DNA of 64,000 bases from Oleiharenicola lentus (GCF_004118375.1 NZ_SDHX01000001.1:2111693-2175692), one strand, 5' to 3'; shown: positions 27,096-35,560, counted from the stretch's first letter. Made by a program: numbers and translations. Notes: generated from the sequence alone by a model not told the origin.

Positions 27096-27217
27096 GTGGG
27101 GGCGAGCCGTTAGGCGGCGCCACGCGGAATGACAAGCAATACTTTTTACGCGAGCCGCGCGCGGGCGCGTGTGTGCGAGGGAAAACGGTTGCGGATGAAC
27201 GGGGAATGACCGCTTGC

Positions 27218-27591
27218 GTCATCCTGAGCCGCGCGAAGGATCCAAGGGGAGAACCCACGTCATGCCTGTACAACGCCGCGCCTGGACTTACCTGCTCGCG
27301 AGTCGGAAAAATGGCACACTCTATGTTGGTGTGACAACGGACCTGCGCACGCGAGTCTGGCAGCACCGAACCGGGGCCGTCGAGGGGTCACCAAGCAGTA
27401 TCGCGTGATTACGCTGGTCTGTTTCGAGGAGTTTCATGATGTGCGCGACGCCATTGCGCGGGAGAAGGAAATCAAAGGCTGGACGCGAAAGAGGAAGATC
27501 GAGCTGATTGAGACGGCGAATGCCGATTGGGATGACTTGGCTGCGAACTGGTTCGGGTGAGGCTTGGATCCTTCGCGGGGCTCAGGATGAC
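27218..27591 (+). mobile_element. Candidate GIY-YIG element bounded by 29-bp inverted repeats
   Basis: The left arm (27218-27246, GTCATCCTGAGCCGCGCGAA then GGATCCAAG) and right arm (27563-27591) are inverted copies matching at 28 of 29 positions. Between them lies little besides a GIY-YIG nuclease gene: its ATG is 15 bases inside the left arm and its stop 2 bases before the right arm. The same arms occur in closely spaced inverted pairs with no gene at 31469-31547, 34412-34488 and 53418-53499. I infer an autonomous element and MITE-like derivatives. No target-site duplication is evident. Confidence 0.55.
27262..27560 (+). pseudogene. GIY-YIG endonuclease gene, single-base frameshift
   Basis: The first part (ATG 27262) reads TYLLASRKNGTLYVGVTTDL followed by RTRVWQHRTGAVEG, the GIY-YIG nuclease core with the T-Y-L and L-Y-V-G strands and catalytic-type Arg. 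It then runs out of frame near 27386 and stops at 27408. Adding one base restores FTKQYRVITLVCFEEF, then AREKEIKGWTRKRKIELIE and a stop at 27560, giving a full ~100-residue YhbQ/UPF0213-type protein with the catalytic Glu. The likely lesion is loss of one T in GGGGTTCACC. Whether the frameshift is real or a sequencing error cannot be told here. Confidence 0.8.
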
Positions 27592-27642
27592 GGGGGTGGG
27601 AATTGGTATTATGTTCGGTCGCTTTGGCCGCTCTCAAGTATA

Positions 27643-27672
27643 ACAAAAAAGGCGCGCCGGGTGGCGCGCCTT
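27643..27672 (-). terminator. Rho-independent terminator of the aminotransferase gene
   Basis: Perfect 8-bp stem GGCGCGCC / GGCGCGCC with a 4-base loop; on the minus strand it is followed by TTTTTTG, about 30 bases after the aminotransferase stop. Confidence 0.9.
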
Positions 27673-27702
27673 GGAAGTTTGTCGCGTGGGATTGTGGTCG
27701 CC

Positions 27703-28785
27703 TTACTTCGCGCCCAGCTCGGCAAGCGCGGCGTCGAGCGACTTCAGCATCGCGGCGATGGTCTCGTCGGTTTCGTCGCCCATGTTCGAGATGCGGAAGG
27801 TCAGGCCCTTGAGCTTGCCGTAGCCGCCGTCGATCACGAGCTTGTGCTTCGACTTGAGAATCTTGTTCAGCGCGGCGAGGTCCACGTTGAGCGTGTTGGC
27901 GAAGCAGTTAAGCGAGACGGAGCCGTGGCCCTCCTTGGGGAAGAGCTTGAAGCCTTTCGCGAGCACATGGTCGCGCACCGTCTTGTTCAGGCGCGCGTGG
28001 CGGGCGTAGCGGGCCTCGGCGCCCTCGGCCTTGATGTCCTCGAGCTTGGACTTGAGGGCGTAGATGAGCGGGATGACCGGCGTGCTCGGGGTCATGCCGG
28101 CCTCGTGGTTCTTCTGGAACTCGAGCAGGTCGAAGTAATAGCCGCGGGTCTTGCAGAGGGCGGCGCGGGCGAGGGCGCGCTTCGAGGGCGTGAGCAGCGA
28201 GAGGCCGGGGGGCAGGGCGAGGGCCTTCTGCGAGCCGGTGATGATGACATCGATGCCCAGTTCGTCCTTCTTGATCGGCATCGCGCTGAACGAGCTGACC
28301 GTGTCCACGATGCTGATGACGTCAGGGAACTGTTTCAGCACGGCGGCGATGGCCGGCAGGTCGCTCATGCAGCCGCAGGAGGTCTCGTTGTGGATGAGGG
28401 TGACGGTGTCGTATTGGCCGGTGGCGAGTTCCTTGCGGAGGGCCTCGGGGTCCACGGGCTGGCCCCATTCGGACTTCAGGCCGGCGGCGGCGAGGCCGCT
28501 GCGCTGGGCGACATCAAGCCACTTGTCGGAAAACGCGCCGTTCATGCAGCACAGCACCTTCTTCTGGGTGAGGTTGCGGATGGCGCCTTCCATCACGCCC
28601 CAGGCGCTGCTGGTGCTGATATAGACCGGATCCTGCGTGAAAAAGAGGGCCTGCAGGTCCGGCTGGATGGACTGGTAGAGCGCGACGAAGTCGTTGCTGC
28701 GGTGGCCGATCATCGGCTGGGCCATCGCGCGCAGGGTTTTCTCGGAGACCGCGATCGGTCCGGGAATGAAGAGTTTGTAGCTCAT
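27703..28785 (-). CDS. Class V aminotransferase (alanine-glyoxylate/serine-pyruvate type)
   Basis: A 360-residue PLP enzyme starting at ATG 28785 (MSYKLFIPGPIAVSEKTLRA), with the opening typical of the small-molecule class V aminotransferases. The PLP lysine is in TGSQKALALPPGL, preceded by SIVDTVSSFSAMPI with the cofactor-binding Asp. Relatives act on serine, alanine or phosphoserine with glyoxylate, pyruvate or 2-oxoglutarate; substrate is not decided by the sequence. A serine biosynthesis role (SerC-like) is possible. It is divergent from lpxK with 94 bases between starts. Confidence 0.9.
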   Translation of the reverse strand: MSYKLFIPGPIAVSEKTLRAMAQPMIGHRSNDFVALYQSIQPDLQALFFTQDPVYISTSSAWGVMEGAIRNLTQKKVLCCMNGAFSDKWLDVAQRSGLAAAGLKSEWGQPVDPEALRKELATGQYDTVTLIHNETSCGCMSDLPAIAAVLKQFPDVISIVDTVSSFSAMPIKKDELGIDVIITGSQKALALPPGLSLLTPSKRALARAALCKTRGYYFDLLEFQKNHEAGMTPSTPVIPLIYALKSKLEDIKAEGAEARYARHARLNKTVRDHVLAKGFKLFPKEGHGSVSLNCFANTLNVDLAALNKILKSKHKLVIDGGYGKLKGLTFRISNMGDETDETIAAMLKSLDAALAELGAK

Positions 28786-28879
28786 GGTGAAAAGTGAGGC
28801 CGGTGTTGCATGTGCGGACACCAGCGGCTAACACACACTGACTAACCACCCCTTTCAAGCGTCAAAGCCTATTTTGTGC

Positions 28880-30088
28880 ATGCCCAACCGCTGGTTCCGT
28901 CATAAGGCCGACCAATTCGAGCAATTCGCCATCGACGTGATCATGGGCCGGCGCGAGGACATGCCGGCCGTTGTGTTCGGGGCCTTTTTGCAGGCGTGCT
29001 CGTATCTTTTCAGCGGCATTGTGCAGCTGCGCTGGTGGCTCTACCGCAAGCGCATCCTGCGCGACCAGCCGCTCGGCTGCCTCGTGGTGGTGGTGGGCAA
29101 CCTCACCGTCGGCGGCACGGGCAAGACCCCCGTGGTGGAGAAGTTCGCCCGCGCGCTCCGTGACCGCGGCCGGAAGGTCGCCATCCTCAGTCGCGGCTAC
29201 AAGAGCAAGGCTCCGCCGTTCTGGAAAAAATGGTGGTTCTGGCTCAACCACACCGAGGACGCCCCGCCGCGCATCGTGAGCGACGGCAAGACCGTGCTGC
29301 TCGACTCCGAGGTGGCCGGCGACGAGCCGTTCATGCTCGCGCGCAACCTGCCCGGCGTGGTCGTGCTCGTGGACAAGGACCGCGTGAAGGCCGGGGCCTA
29401 CGCGATCAAGCGGTTCGGCTGCGACACGCTGGTGCTCGACGACGGCTTCCAATACCTGCCGCTCAAGGGCCGCCTCAACCTGCTGCTGGTGGACAAGACC
29501 AACCCCTTCGGCAACGGCTTCCTCCTGCCGCGCGGCATCCTGCGCGAGCCCATCAAGCACCTGAAGCGCGCGTCCTACGTTTTCCTCACCAAGTCCAAGG
29601 GCGTGCGCGACGACGAGCTCGAGGCGATGATCCGCCGCTTCAACCCCGACGCCGAAATCATCGAGTGCGCACACAAGCCGCAGTATCTCCAGCGCATCGA
29701 CGGCGGGGAGCGGCTGCCGCTCTCCGCGATCGCCGGCAAGCGCATCGGCGCCTTCAGCGGCATCGCCGCACCGGAGAGCTTCGAGGGCTTCCTGCGCGAG
29801 ACCGGCGCGCGGCTGGACTACACCAAACGCTTCCTCGATCACCACCGGTTCACGACCGACGAGCTGCAGGCGGTCTTTCACGAGGCGCTGGAAGCGCGTG
29901 TGGACATGGTCATCACGACGGAGAAGGACGCGGTGCGCATCGACACGACGCGCAGGATCCCCCTGCCGTGCTATTATCTTCGTCTGGAAATCGACATTCT
30001 GCGCGGCGCGTCGGACTTCGACGAGGCGGTCGGCAAGATCTGCTTCCCGCGGGGCGAGCCGGTGCTGGCGTCGAATCCGCCGCTGTGA
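28880..30088 (+). CDS. lpxK: Tetraacyldisaccharide 4'-kinase
   Basis: LpxK phosphorylates the lipid A precursor disaccharide at the inner face of the cytoplasmic membrane. The 402-residue protein (ATG 28880) has an N-terminal membrane-associated helix ([20 protein letters not shown]), the P-loop [15 protein letters not shown], the [14 protein letters not shown] segment, the [11 protein letters not shown]alker B region and a C-terminal [13 protein letters not shown]. It is longer than E. coli LpxK, mainly because of an insertion after [10 protein letters not shown]. With waaA at 45.6 kb it implies LPS. Confidence 0.96.
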   Translation: MPNRWFRHKADQFEQFAIDVIMGRREDMPAVVFGAFLQACSYLFSGIVQLRWWLYRKRILRDQPLGCLVVVVGNLTVGGTGKTPVVEKFARALRDRGRKVAILSRGYKSKAPPFWKKWWFWLNHTEDAPPRIVSDGKTVLLDSEVAGDEPFMLARNLPGVVVLVDKDRVKAGAYAIKRFGCDTLVLDDGFQYLPLKGRLNLLLVDKTNPFGNGFLLPRGILREPIKHLKRASYVFLTKSKGVRDDELEAMIRRFNPDAEIIECAHKPQYLQRIDGGERLPLSAIAGKRIGAFSGIAAPESFEGFLRETGARLDYTKRFLDHHRFTTDELQAVFHEALEARVDMVITTEKDAVRIDTTRRIPLPCYYLRLEIDILRGASDFDEAVGKICFPRGEPVLASNPPL

Positions 30089-30122
30089 GGTTTTTGTAGG
30101 AGGGGTCTCCGAACCCCGCTGG

Positions 30123-30192
30123 GTGGGCGGTGAGCTTGCTCACGCCACGAAAATTTCGTGTTTACTGTGGCGCCAGCAAGCTGGCCGCCCAC
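30123..30192. repeat. Composite 70-base hairpin after lpxK
   Basis: Three nested arms pair across the element: GTGGGCGG (30123-30130) with CCGCCCAC (30185-30192), AGCTTGCT (30133-30140) with AGCAAGCT (30175-30182), and CCAC (30145-30148) with GTGG (30167-30170). The 18-base loop has an AAAATTT centre. It lies 34 bases after lpxK and could act as its terminator, but the shape is that of an interspersed palindrome. Confidence 0.7.
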
Positions 30193-30224
30193 AAGACTCG
30201 GTGGCCCTCCCGGTGCCGTGATCG

Positions 30225-30252
30225 CTGGATTCTTCGCTGCGCTCAGGATGAC
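30225..30252 (-). repeat. Solo arm of the GIY-YIG-associated repeat
   Basis: CTGGATTCTTCGCTGCGCTC followed by AGGATGAC matches the right arm of the repeat at 27563-27591 and the right arms at 31520, 34461 and 53471. I find no partner arm within 100 bases on either side, so this is a half copy. It ends 60 bases before the M29 peptidase start. Confidence 0.75.
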
Positions 30253-30311
30253 AGAAACGTGAGGCATGTTTGGGATTGAATGCCTCCCGGTCTGCCGCGT
30301 TAGTAACGCCC

Positions 30312-31430
30312 ATGAGTGATCCCCGTTATGCCCGGCTGGCCGAGGTTCTGACCGGCTTTTCCTGCGACCTGAAAAAAGGCGAGCGAGTCCTGATCGACGC
30401 CTTCGATGTGCCCGACCTGTTTGTCATCGCGTTGGTCCGTGCGGCCCGCTACCGCGGCGCGCTGCCCTACGTGAACATCCAGAAGGCCCGCATCACGCGC
30501 GAGCTGCTGAAGGGAGCGAGCAAGGAGCAATACGAGCTCACCTCCGGCATCGAACTGGCCCGCATGCAGAAAATGCAGGCCTACATCGCGGCGCGCGGCT
30601 CGGAGAACATCTTCGAGACCTCCGATGTGCCGTCGGAGCGGGTGCAGCTCGTGGCCAAGGCCATGAAGCCCGTGCTCGATTACCGTGTGAACAAGACCAA
30701 GTGGGTCGTCATCCGCTGGCCCTCCAGCGCCATGGCCCAGCAGGCGGGCATGAGCACGGAGGCGTTCGAGGATTTCTATTTCAAGGTCTGCACCTTCGAC
30801 TACCGCCGCTACGGCCCCGGCATGGCCGCGCTGGAGGACCTGATGAACAAGACCGACCGCGTCCACCTCAAGGGCCCGGGCACCGACCTGACCTTCTCGA
30901 TCAAGGGCATCGGCGCCGAGGCCTGCGGCGGCCTGCGCAACATTCCCGACGGCGAGGTGTTCTCCTGCCCGGTCAAGGACAGCGTCGAGGGCGTCATCCA
31001 ATACAACGCGCCCACCGTCTATCTCGGCACCGCCTTTGACAACATCCGGCTCGTCTTCAAGAAGGGCAAGATCGTCGAGGCCACCGCGAACAACACGAAG
31101 CGCCTGAATGAGATTCTCGATACCGACGCCGGTGCCCGCTACATCGGCGAGTTCGCCATCGGGTTCAACCCGCACATCACGGAGCCGATGCGCGACATCC
31201 TCTTCGACGAGAAGATCGCCGGCTCCTTCCACTTCACGCCCGGCAAGGCCTATGAGCGCGCCGGCAACGGCAACGAGTCGGCCGTGCACTGGGACATGGT
31301 CAGCATCCAGCGGCCCGAATACGGCGGCGGCGAAATCTGGTTCGACGGGAAGCTCATCCGCAAGGACGGCCTGTTCACCACGCCCGCCCTGAAGAAGCTG
31401 AATCCCGACCAGCTGCTGAAGGTGAAATAA
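30312..31430 (+). CDS. M29-family metallo-aminopeptidase
   Basis: A 372-residue enzyme starting at ATG 30312 ([13 protein letters not shown]). The M29 (thermophilic aminopeptidase, AmpS/PepS) pattern is present: the [16 protein letters not shown] opening, metal-ligand glutamates in DGEVFSCP and [10 protein letters not shown], and histidines and aspartate in GSFHFTPG and SAVHWDMV. These cytosolic two-metal enzymes remove N-terminal residues from peptides. It lies between two interspersed repeats and upstream of an adenosine deaminase family gene. Confidence 0.92.
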   Translation: MSDPRYARLAEVLTGFSCDLKKGERVLIDAFDVPDLFVIALVRAARYRGALPYVNIQKARITRELLKGASKEQYELTSGIELARMQKMQAYIAARGSENIFETSDVPSERVQLVAKAMKPVLDYRVNKTKWVVIRWPSSAMAQQAGMSTEAFEDFYFKVCTFDYRRYGPGMAALEDLMNKTDRVHLKGPGTDLTFSIKGIGAEACGGLRNIPDGEVFSCPVKDSVEGVIQYNAPTVYLGTAFDNIRLVFKKGKIVEATANNTKRLNEILDTDAGARYIGEFAIGFNPHITEPMRDILFDEKIAGSFHFTPGKAYERAGNGNESAVHWDMVSIQRPEYGGGEIWFDGKLIRKDGLFTTPALKKLNPDQLLKVK

Positions 31431-31468
31431 CTTCGGCCGCCGACGGAACTGACCCAATCACGACATCT

Positions 31469-31547
31469 GTCATTCTGAGCGGAGCGAAGAATCCAGTGTC
31501 ATGATCGCACCGCCGTCGCCTGGATCCTTCGCTGTGCTCAGGATGAC
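31469..31547. repeat. Empty 79-bp copy of the GIY-YIG-associated inverted repeat
   Basis: Left arm 31469-31496 and right arm 31520-31547 are 28-base inverted copies matching at about 24 positions, with a 23-base loop. The arm consensus (GTCATYCTGAGC ... GCGAAGRATCCAG) is the one that flanks the GIY-YIG pseudogene at 27.2-27.6 kb. It sits 39 bases after the M29 peptidase stop and 26 before the adenosine deaminase start. Confidence 0.85.
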
Positions 31548-31572
31548 GCTCCGGGAGTAAATCCTTTCAATC

Positions 31573-32565
31573 ATGCCCGCCATCTCCGACTCCCCGCACT
31601 TCGCCTTCGCGCAATCCCTGCCGAAGACGGAAACGCATTTGCATCTGGAGGGCGCGCTGCCGCTGGAGCTGTTGCGCCGCGTGCGGCCGGAGTTCGCCCA
31701 ACCGCCGGTCTCGTGGCCGCATAATTTCAAGTTCCGCGACTTCGCGCATTTCGAGAAGGACCTGCTCGACATGGCGTTCTCTTGGTACACCACGCCGGCG
31801 CGCTATCATGAGGCGGCCAAGGTCATCTTCGCGCGGCTGGTCGCGCAGAATGTGAAGTATCTCGAAACGAGCTTTGCGTCGGGTGCGCTTGAGTTTCTCG
31901 GTCTTGACGGCAAGGAGGTGCTCTCCGCCATCATCGCCGCGGTGCCGGACGAACTGGAGGTACGCGTCTTTCTCGGCATCCACCACAACGGCGCAGGACC
32001 GAAGATGAGGCCCGTGCTGGAAGACGCCCTTGGCTGGCGCGACCTCGCCGGCATCGACCTGCACGGTTTTGAGGACGCCCCGCTCGAGCCTTGGACCGCG
32101 CCCTACTGGGCGGCGGCGCGAAGGGCGGGCAAATACACCAAGGCCCACGCGGGCGAGTTCATGGGCGCCGACTTCGTGAAGCGCGTGCTCGACGAGTTGA
32201 ACCCCCACCGCATCGAGCACGGCGTGCGCGCGGTTGAGGATCCGGCCGTCGTGCGGGAACTGATCCAGCGGGACATCGCCTTGGACATGTGTCCGATCAG
32301 CAACCACAAGCTCATGCCCGGCATCAGCCTCGCGAACCACCCGATCCGCCGGCTGTTCGACGCGGGGGTCAAGGTGACGATCAGCACCGACGATCCGATT
32401 TCCTTCGGCAATCGCATCAACGACGAATACGTCGCGCTCGCCGACCGCAGCGGTTTCGAACGCCGCGAGCTCGTGCAGATCGCGCGCAACGGCTTCGACG
32501 TCGCCCTGCTGCCCGAGGCGCAGAAGCGCGCCTGGTTGGCGGAGCTGGACCAGGTGGTGGTCTGA
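31573..32565 (+). CDS. Adenosine deaminase family protein
   Basis: A 330-residue TIM-barrel zinc hydrolase. It has the paired metal histidines in KTETHLHLEGALP, the KAHAGE motif with the metal His and catalytic Glu neighbour, NPHRIEHGVRA, and STDDPISFG with the zinc Asp. These are the hallmarks of adenosine/adenine deaminases, which hydrolyse the 6-amino group in purine salvage. The missing T/S-V-H-A-G form (here K-A-H-A-G) means the exact substrate, adenosine, adenine or a modified nucleoside, is open. A short hairpin follows the stop. Confidence 0.9.
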   Translation: MPAISDSPHFAFAQSLPKTETHLHLEGALPLELLRRVRPEFAQPPVSWPHNFKFRDFAHFEKDLLDMAFSWYTTPARYHEAAKVIFARLVAQNVKYLETSFASGALEFLGLDGKEVLSAIIAAVPDELEVRVFLGIHHNGAGPKMRPVLEDALGWRDLAGIDLHGFEDAPLEPWTAPYWAAARRAGKYTKAHAGEFMGADFVKRVLDELNPHRIEHGVRAVEDPAVVRELIQRDIALDMCPISNHKLMPGISLANHPIRRLFDAGVKVTISTDDPISFGNRINDEYVALADRSGFERRELVQIARNGFDVALLPEAQKRAWLAELDQVVV

Positions 32566-32572
32566 AGTGGAG

Positions 32573-32592
32573 GGCTCAGCTCCCGCTGAGCC
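32573..32592. terminator. Hairpin after the adenosine deaminase gene
   Basis: Perfect 8-bp stem GGCTCAGC / GCTGAGCC with a TCCC loop, 7 bases after the stop. No T-run follows, so termination is uncertain; it may instead be a small interspersed palindrome. Confidence 0.45.
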
Positions 32593-32701
32593 GCGGCCCC
32601 GTTGAAAATCTCCGGGCATTCGTAACGGCCGTTCCATTGACTTCGCTGCGCCGGCCGGTAGCTCTTGGGCTCAACTTAATCACCCCAACGAAGGAATCAT
32701 C

Positions 32702-34360
32702 ATGTCAGCACTCGTAATCGGCGGTCTGCTTCTTTTTGCCGGACTCGTGGCATTCGCGCTGCGCGGCTTTTCCCAAACGCCCGCGGGCAAGGGCTCGGTC
32801 GGCGGCGCCGCCGTGCTGCTCGTGCTGATCGGCGTGGGCGTGCTGATCTTCGCCTCGGCGGTGAACGTCGCCGAGGATGAGACCGGCCTCGTCATCAAGA
32901 CCCTCGGCTCCGATCTGCCCGCCGGGCAGATCATCGCGCTCAAGGGCGAGAAGGGTCCGCAGGCCGACGTGCTCGGGCCGGGCTGGCATTTCGGCTACTG
33001 GCCGTGGTCCTACGAGGTCCGCAAGGTGGACACCGTGCTCGTCCCCGAGGGGCAGCTCGGCATCGTCACCGCCCAGGACGGCCGCACACTCTCCACGGGC
33101 GATGTTTATGCGCCCGCCTGGAAATCGGCCGACGACATGCTCAACGCGCGGAAATTCCTCGAAAGCCCCGACAGCCGCCGCGGCCCGCAGCTCACGATCC
33201 TCACGCCCGGCCGCTATCGTTTCAACCCGGCACTCTTCAGCGTGCAGATGAAGCCCGTGACCTTCGTGTCAGCGGGCGAGGTCGGCGTGGTCAAGGCCAA
33301 CGCCGGCACCACCTACGACGGGTCCGACAAAACCTCGGTGAACGGCGTGGACATCGTCCCGCCGGGCCATCGCGGCATCTGGAACAAACCGCTTCTGCCC
33401 GGCGCCTACAACCTGCACCCCGATGCTTTTCAGGTCATCAAGGTCCGCACGACGCAGCGTGTTTACACCTACCAGCATGTGGAGCGCGGCCCCTCTACCG
33501 CGGCGCGCGGCAACCAGCCGGCGCGGAACGAGCCGGGTTGGGATGACTCGGTGCGCGTGCGCTCCAAGGACGGTTTCACCTTCCCCGTGGAGGTTCGCCT
33601 GTCGCTTTCTGTCACGGCCGAGAACGCCGCCTACATGGTGGCCCTGCTCGGCGATCCCGACCGCATCGTGAAGGATGAGCAGGAGGGCGAGGAACTCGAG
33701 GTGCTCGAGGCCCGTTTGATTCTGCCGACCGTCCGCGCGGCCCTCCGCAACGTCGCCGAAACACTCGGTGCCCTGGAGTTCGTTGCCACGCGCAGCCGCG
33801 TGGAGACGACCACGACCCGGATGATCGACGAGCAGTTCAAAGAGCACAAACTGAAGTTCGAGGGCGCCTTCATCGGTGCCATCGGCCTCGATGCCACCGA
33901 CGCCGGCAAGCAGCTGCTCCAGACCCAGACCGACCGCGAGGTCGCGCTCAACCAGAAGCAGACCTTCCAGCAGCAGGAGCAGACTGAACAGACCCGCAAG
34001 CAGTTCATCCGCGCCCGTGAGGAAGCCGATCAGCAGAAACAGCTGGTCGAGGCCGAGTTTGCCGTGCGCACCGCGTCCGAGCGCGCCCGCGCCCAGGTCG
34101 AGTCCGCCAAGGGCGAGGCCGAGACCATCCGCATCACCTCGCAGGCGAAAAAGGAAAGCTATGAACTCCTCGCCGCCGCCATCGGCTCCCAGGGAGTAAC
34201 GCTGCTTGAGAGCCTCAAGCTCGTGAGCGAGGGCAAGATCAAGATCACCCCCGAAGTGCTCGTGCAATCTGGCGGCGACGGCTCGGCCACGGATGCGCTT
34301 GCGGCGACCCTGTTGCGCGGCGCGCAGACGGCGGAGACCGCCAAGCCGGCGGGGAAGTGA
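32702..34360 (+). CDS. SPFH/band-7 (flotillin-like) membrane protein
   Basis: A 552-residue protein with two N-terminal hydrophobic helices (about 4-22 and 35-55) followed by an SPFH domain rich in VPEGQLGIVTAQDGRTLSTG-type strands and VRVRSKDGFTFPVEVRLSLS. From about 400 to 480 a long coiled coil (KQTFQQQEQTEQTRKQFIRA) with repeated EAD/QKQ runs supports oligomerisation. The end, KITPEVLVQSGG, resembles flotillin C-termini. Such proteins scaffold membrane microdomains. The gene stands alone between repeats; no NfeD partner is adjacent. Confidence 0.9.
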   Translation: MSALVIGGLLLFAGLVAFALRGFSQTPAGKGSVGGAAVLLVLIGVGVLIFASAVNVAEDETGLVIKTLGSDLPAGQIIALKGEKGPQADVLGPGWHFGYWPWSYEVRKVDTVLVPEGQLGIVTAQDGRTLSTGDVYAPAWKSADDMLNARKFLESPDSRRGPQLTILTPGRYRFNPALFSVQMKPVTFVSAGEVGVVKANAGTTYDGSDKTSVNGVDIVPPGHRGIWNKPLLPGAYNLHPDAFQVIKVRTTQRVYTYQHVERGPSTAARGNQPARNEPGWDDSVRVRSKDGFTFPVEVRLSLSVTAENAAYMVALLGDPDRIVKDEQEGEELEVLEARLILPTVRAALRNVAETLGALEFVATRSRVETTTTRMIDEQFKEHKLKFEGAFIGAIGLDATDAGKQLLQTQTDREVALNQKQTFQQQEQTEQTRKQFIRAREEADQQKQLVEAEFAVRTASERARAQVESAKGEAETIRITSQAKKESYELLAAAIGSQGVTLLESLKLVSEGKIKITPEVLVQSGGDGSATDALAATLLRGAQTAETAKPAGK

Positions 34361-34372
34361 TGATTCCAAGCT

Positions 34373-34409
34373 GAGGAGCGGTCCGCAGCAACGCGGGCCC
34401 TCCCTCAGC
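34373..34409. repeat. Imperfect palindrome after the SPFH gene
   Basis: GCTGAGGAGCGGTCCGC and GCGGGCCCTCCCTCAGC form an imperfect inverted repeat around AGCAAC, directly before the 34412 repeat element. It could terminate transcription of the SPFH gene, though no T-run is present. Confidence 0.4.
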
Positions 34410-34411
34410 GT

Positions 34412-34488
34412 GTCATCCTGAACCGGGCGAAGAATCCAGCCACACCTGGCGCATAATACTCTGGATTCTTCGCTGCGCTCAGAATGAC
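34412..34488. repeat. Empty 77-bp copy of the GIY-YIG-associated inverted repeat
   Basis: Arms at 34412-34439 and 34461-34488 are inverted 28-base copies with a 21-base loop, same consensus as the copies at 27.2, 31.5 and 53.4 kb. The right arm contains the ATG (34484) that opens the pseudouridine synthase frame, so the element forms the 5' leader of that gene. Confidence 0.85.
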
Positions 34489-35419
34489 ATGCAGGAGCGT
34501 GACCACCTCCTACACCGTTCCCGAAGGCTCCCGCCGCGAACGCGCCGACAAGGTGCTGGCGGCGGCCTTTCCCGAGCACAGCCGGGCGGCGTTTCAGCGA
34601 GCGTTGGAAGCGGGTTTGGTGAAGGCTGACGGCAAGGTCATCGCCCAGGCGGATGACGTGCGGGCGGGGCAGGTGATCGAGTTCTCTTTTCCGGAAGTGA
34701 AGCCGGCAGAACTCAAGGCCGTGGACATCCCGCTCGAGGTGGTTTTCGAGGACAAGCATCTCATCGTGCTCAACAAGCCGTCGGGCATGGTCGTGCATCC
34801 GGGCGTGGGCACGGGCGAGGATACGATGGTCCATGCGCTGCTGGCCCACTGCGAAGGCGAGTTGAGCGGCGTCGGTGGCGTGGAGAGGCCAGGCATCGTG
34901 CACCGGCTCGACAAGGAGACGACCGGCCTGCTGGTCGTGGCGAAAAACGACGCCGCGCACCGCGCGCTGGCCGACCAATTCGCGTCACGTTCGCTGCAAA
35001 AGGAATACGTCACGCTGGTCTCGGGTGTGCCGAAGGACCCCAGCGGCACGATCAACCGCGCCATCAGCCGCCACCCGGTGCACCGGCATCGGATGACCGT
35101 GGGCGAGGGCGGGCGTCCGTCGCGGACGGATTGGGAAGTGGTGGAGACTTTCGCCGGACAAGCGGCCTACCTGCGCTGCCGCATCCACACCGGGCGCACG
35201 CATCAGATCCGGGTTCACCTGAAGTCCATCGGGCACCCGGTGCTCGGCGATGAGACCTATGGTTGGAAACCGAATGCCGCGCTCCCCGTGCCACCGCGCG
35301 TGATGCTGCACGCGGAACATCTGGTGTTCGCGCATCCCGTCAGCGCCAAAGTGCTCGATCTGCGCGCGCCGCTGCCGAAGGACTTCAAGCTGATGCTGGC
35401 GGGGCTGCGGAAGCTTTAG
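34484..35419 (+). CDS. RluA/RluD-family 23S rRNA pseudouridine synthase
   Basis: A protein of up to 311 residues with an S4-like N-terminal domain (RERADKVLAAAFPEHSRAAF, then GLVKADGKVIAQADDVRAGQ) and a catalytic domain with the motif RPGIVHRLDKETTGLLVVAK (catalytic Asp in HRLDK), followed by the TGRTHQIRVHLKSIGHPVLG region. The architecture matches RluD, which isomerises uridines in helix 69 of 23S rRNA. The only ATG (34484) lies inside a repeat element; GTG 34499 (VTTSYTVPEGSRRERA) is a reasonable alternative start with AGGAG just upstream, although spacing is tight. Confidence 0.93.
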   Translation: MTCRSVTTSYTVPEGSRRERADKVLAAAFPEHSRAAFQRALEAGLVKADGKVIAQADDVRAGQVIEFSFPEVKPAELKAVDIPLEVVFEDKHLIVLNKPSGMVVHPGVGTGEDTMVHALLAHCEGELSGVGGVERPGIVHRLDKETTGLLVVAKNDAAHRALADQFASRSLQKEYVTLVSGVPKDPSGTINRAISRHPVHRHRMTVGEGGRPSRTDWEVVETFAGQAAYLRCRIHTGRTHQIRVHLKSIGHPVLGDETYGWKPNAALPVPPRVMLHAEHLVFAHPVSAKVLDLRAPLPKDFKLMLAGLRKL

Positions 35420-35449
35420 GACGGGGTCGTAGGATGCGATATGTTTGCT

Positions 35450-35514
35450 GGAGGGCCGGTCTCCGCACCGGCCGGAACTAAGCTAGACACGGCCGATGCG
35501 GAGACCGGCCCTCC
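35450..35514. repeat. Perfect 18-bp inverted repeat
   Basis: GGAGGGCCGGTCTCCGCA (35450-35467) and TGCGGAGACCGGCCCTCC (35497-35514) are exact inverted copies around a 29-base centre. It lies between convergent rluD-like and ppx/gppA genes and could terminate both, but lacks T-runs. A similar half sequence (GGAGGGGTCTCCGAACCCC) occurs near 30100 after lpxK, suggesting an interspersed family. Confidence 0.8.
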
Positions 35515-35560
35515 ATGGGAGCGGCAACCGGGACGTGGGCGTCCCGGTTCCATCATGGAA

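Noticed and set aside
23892..27113. Very long open frame antisense to topB (over 1000 codons)
   Set aside because: High-GC third-position bias opens the antisense frame; its translation is a low-complexity Leu/Gly/Glu/Val mix with no domain, whereas the opposite strand encodes a complete topoisomerase.
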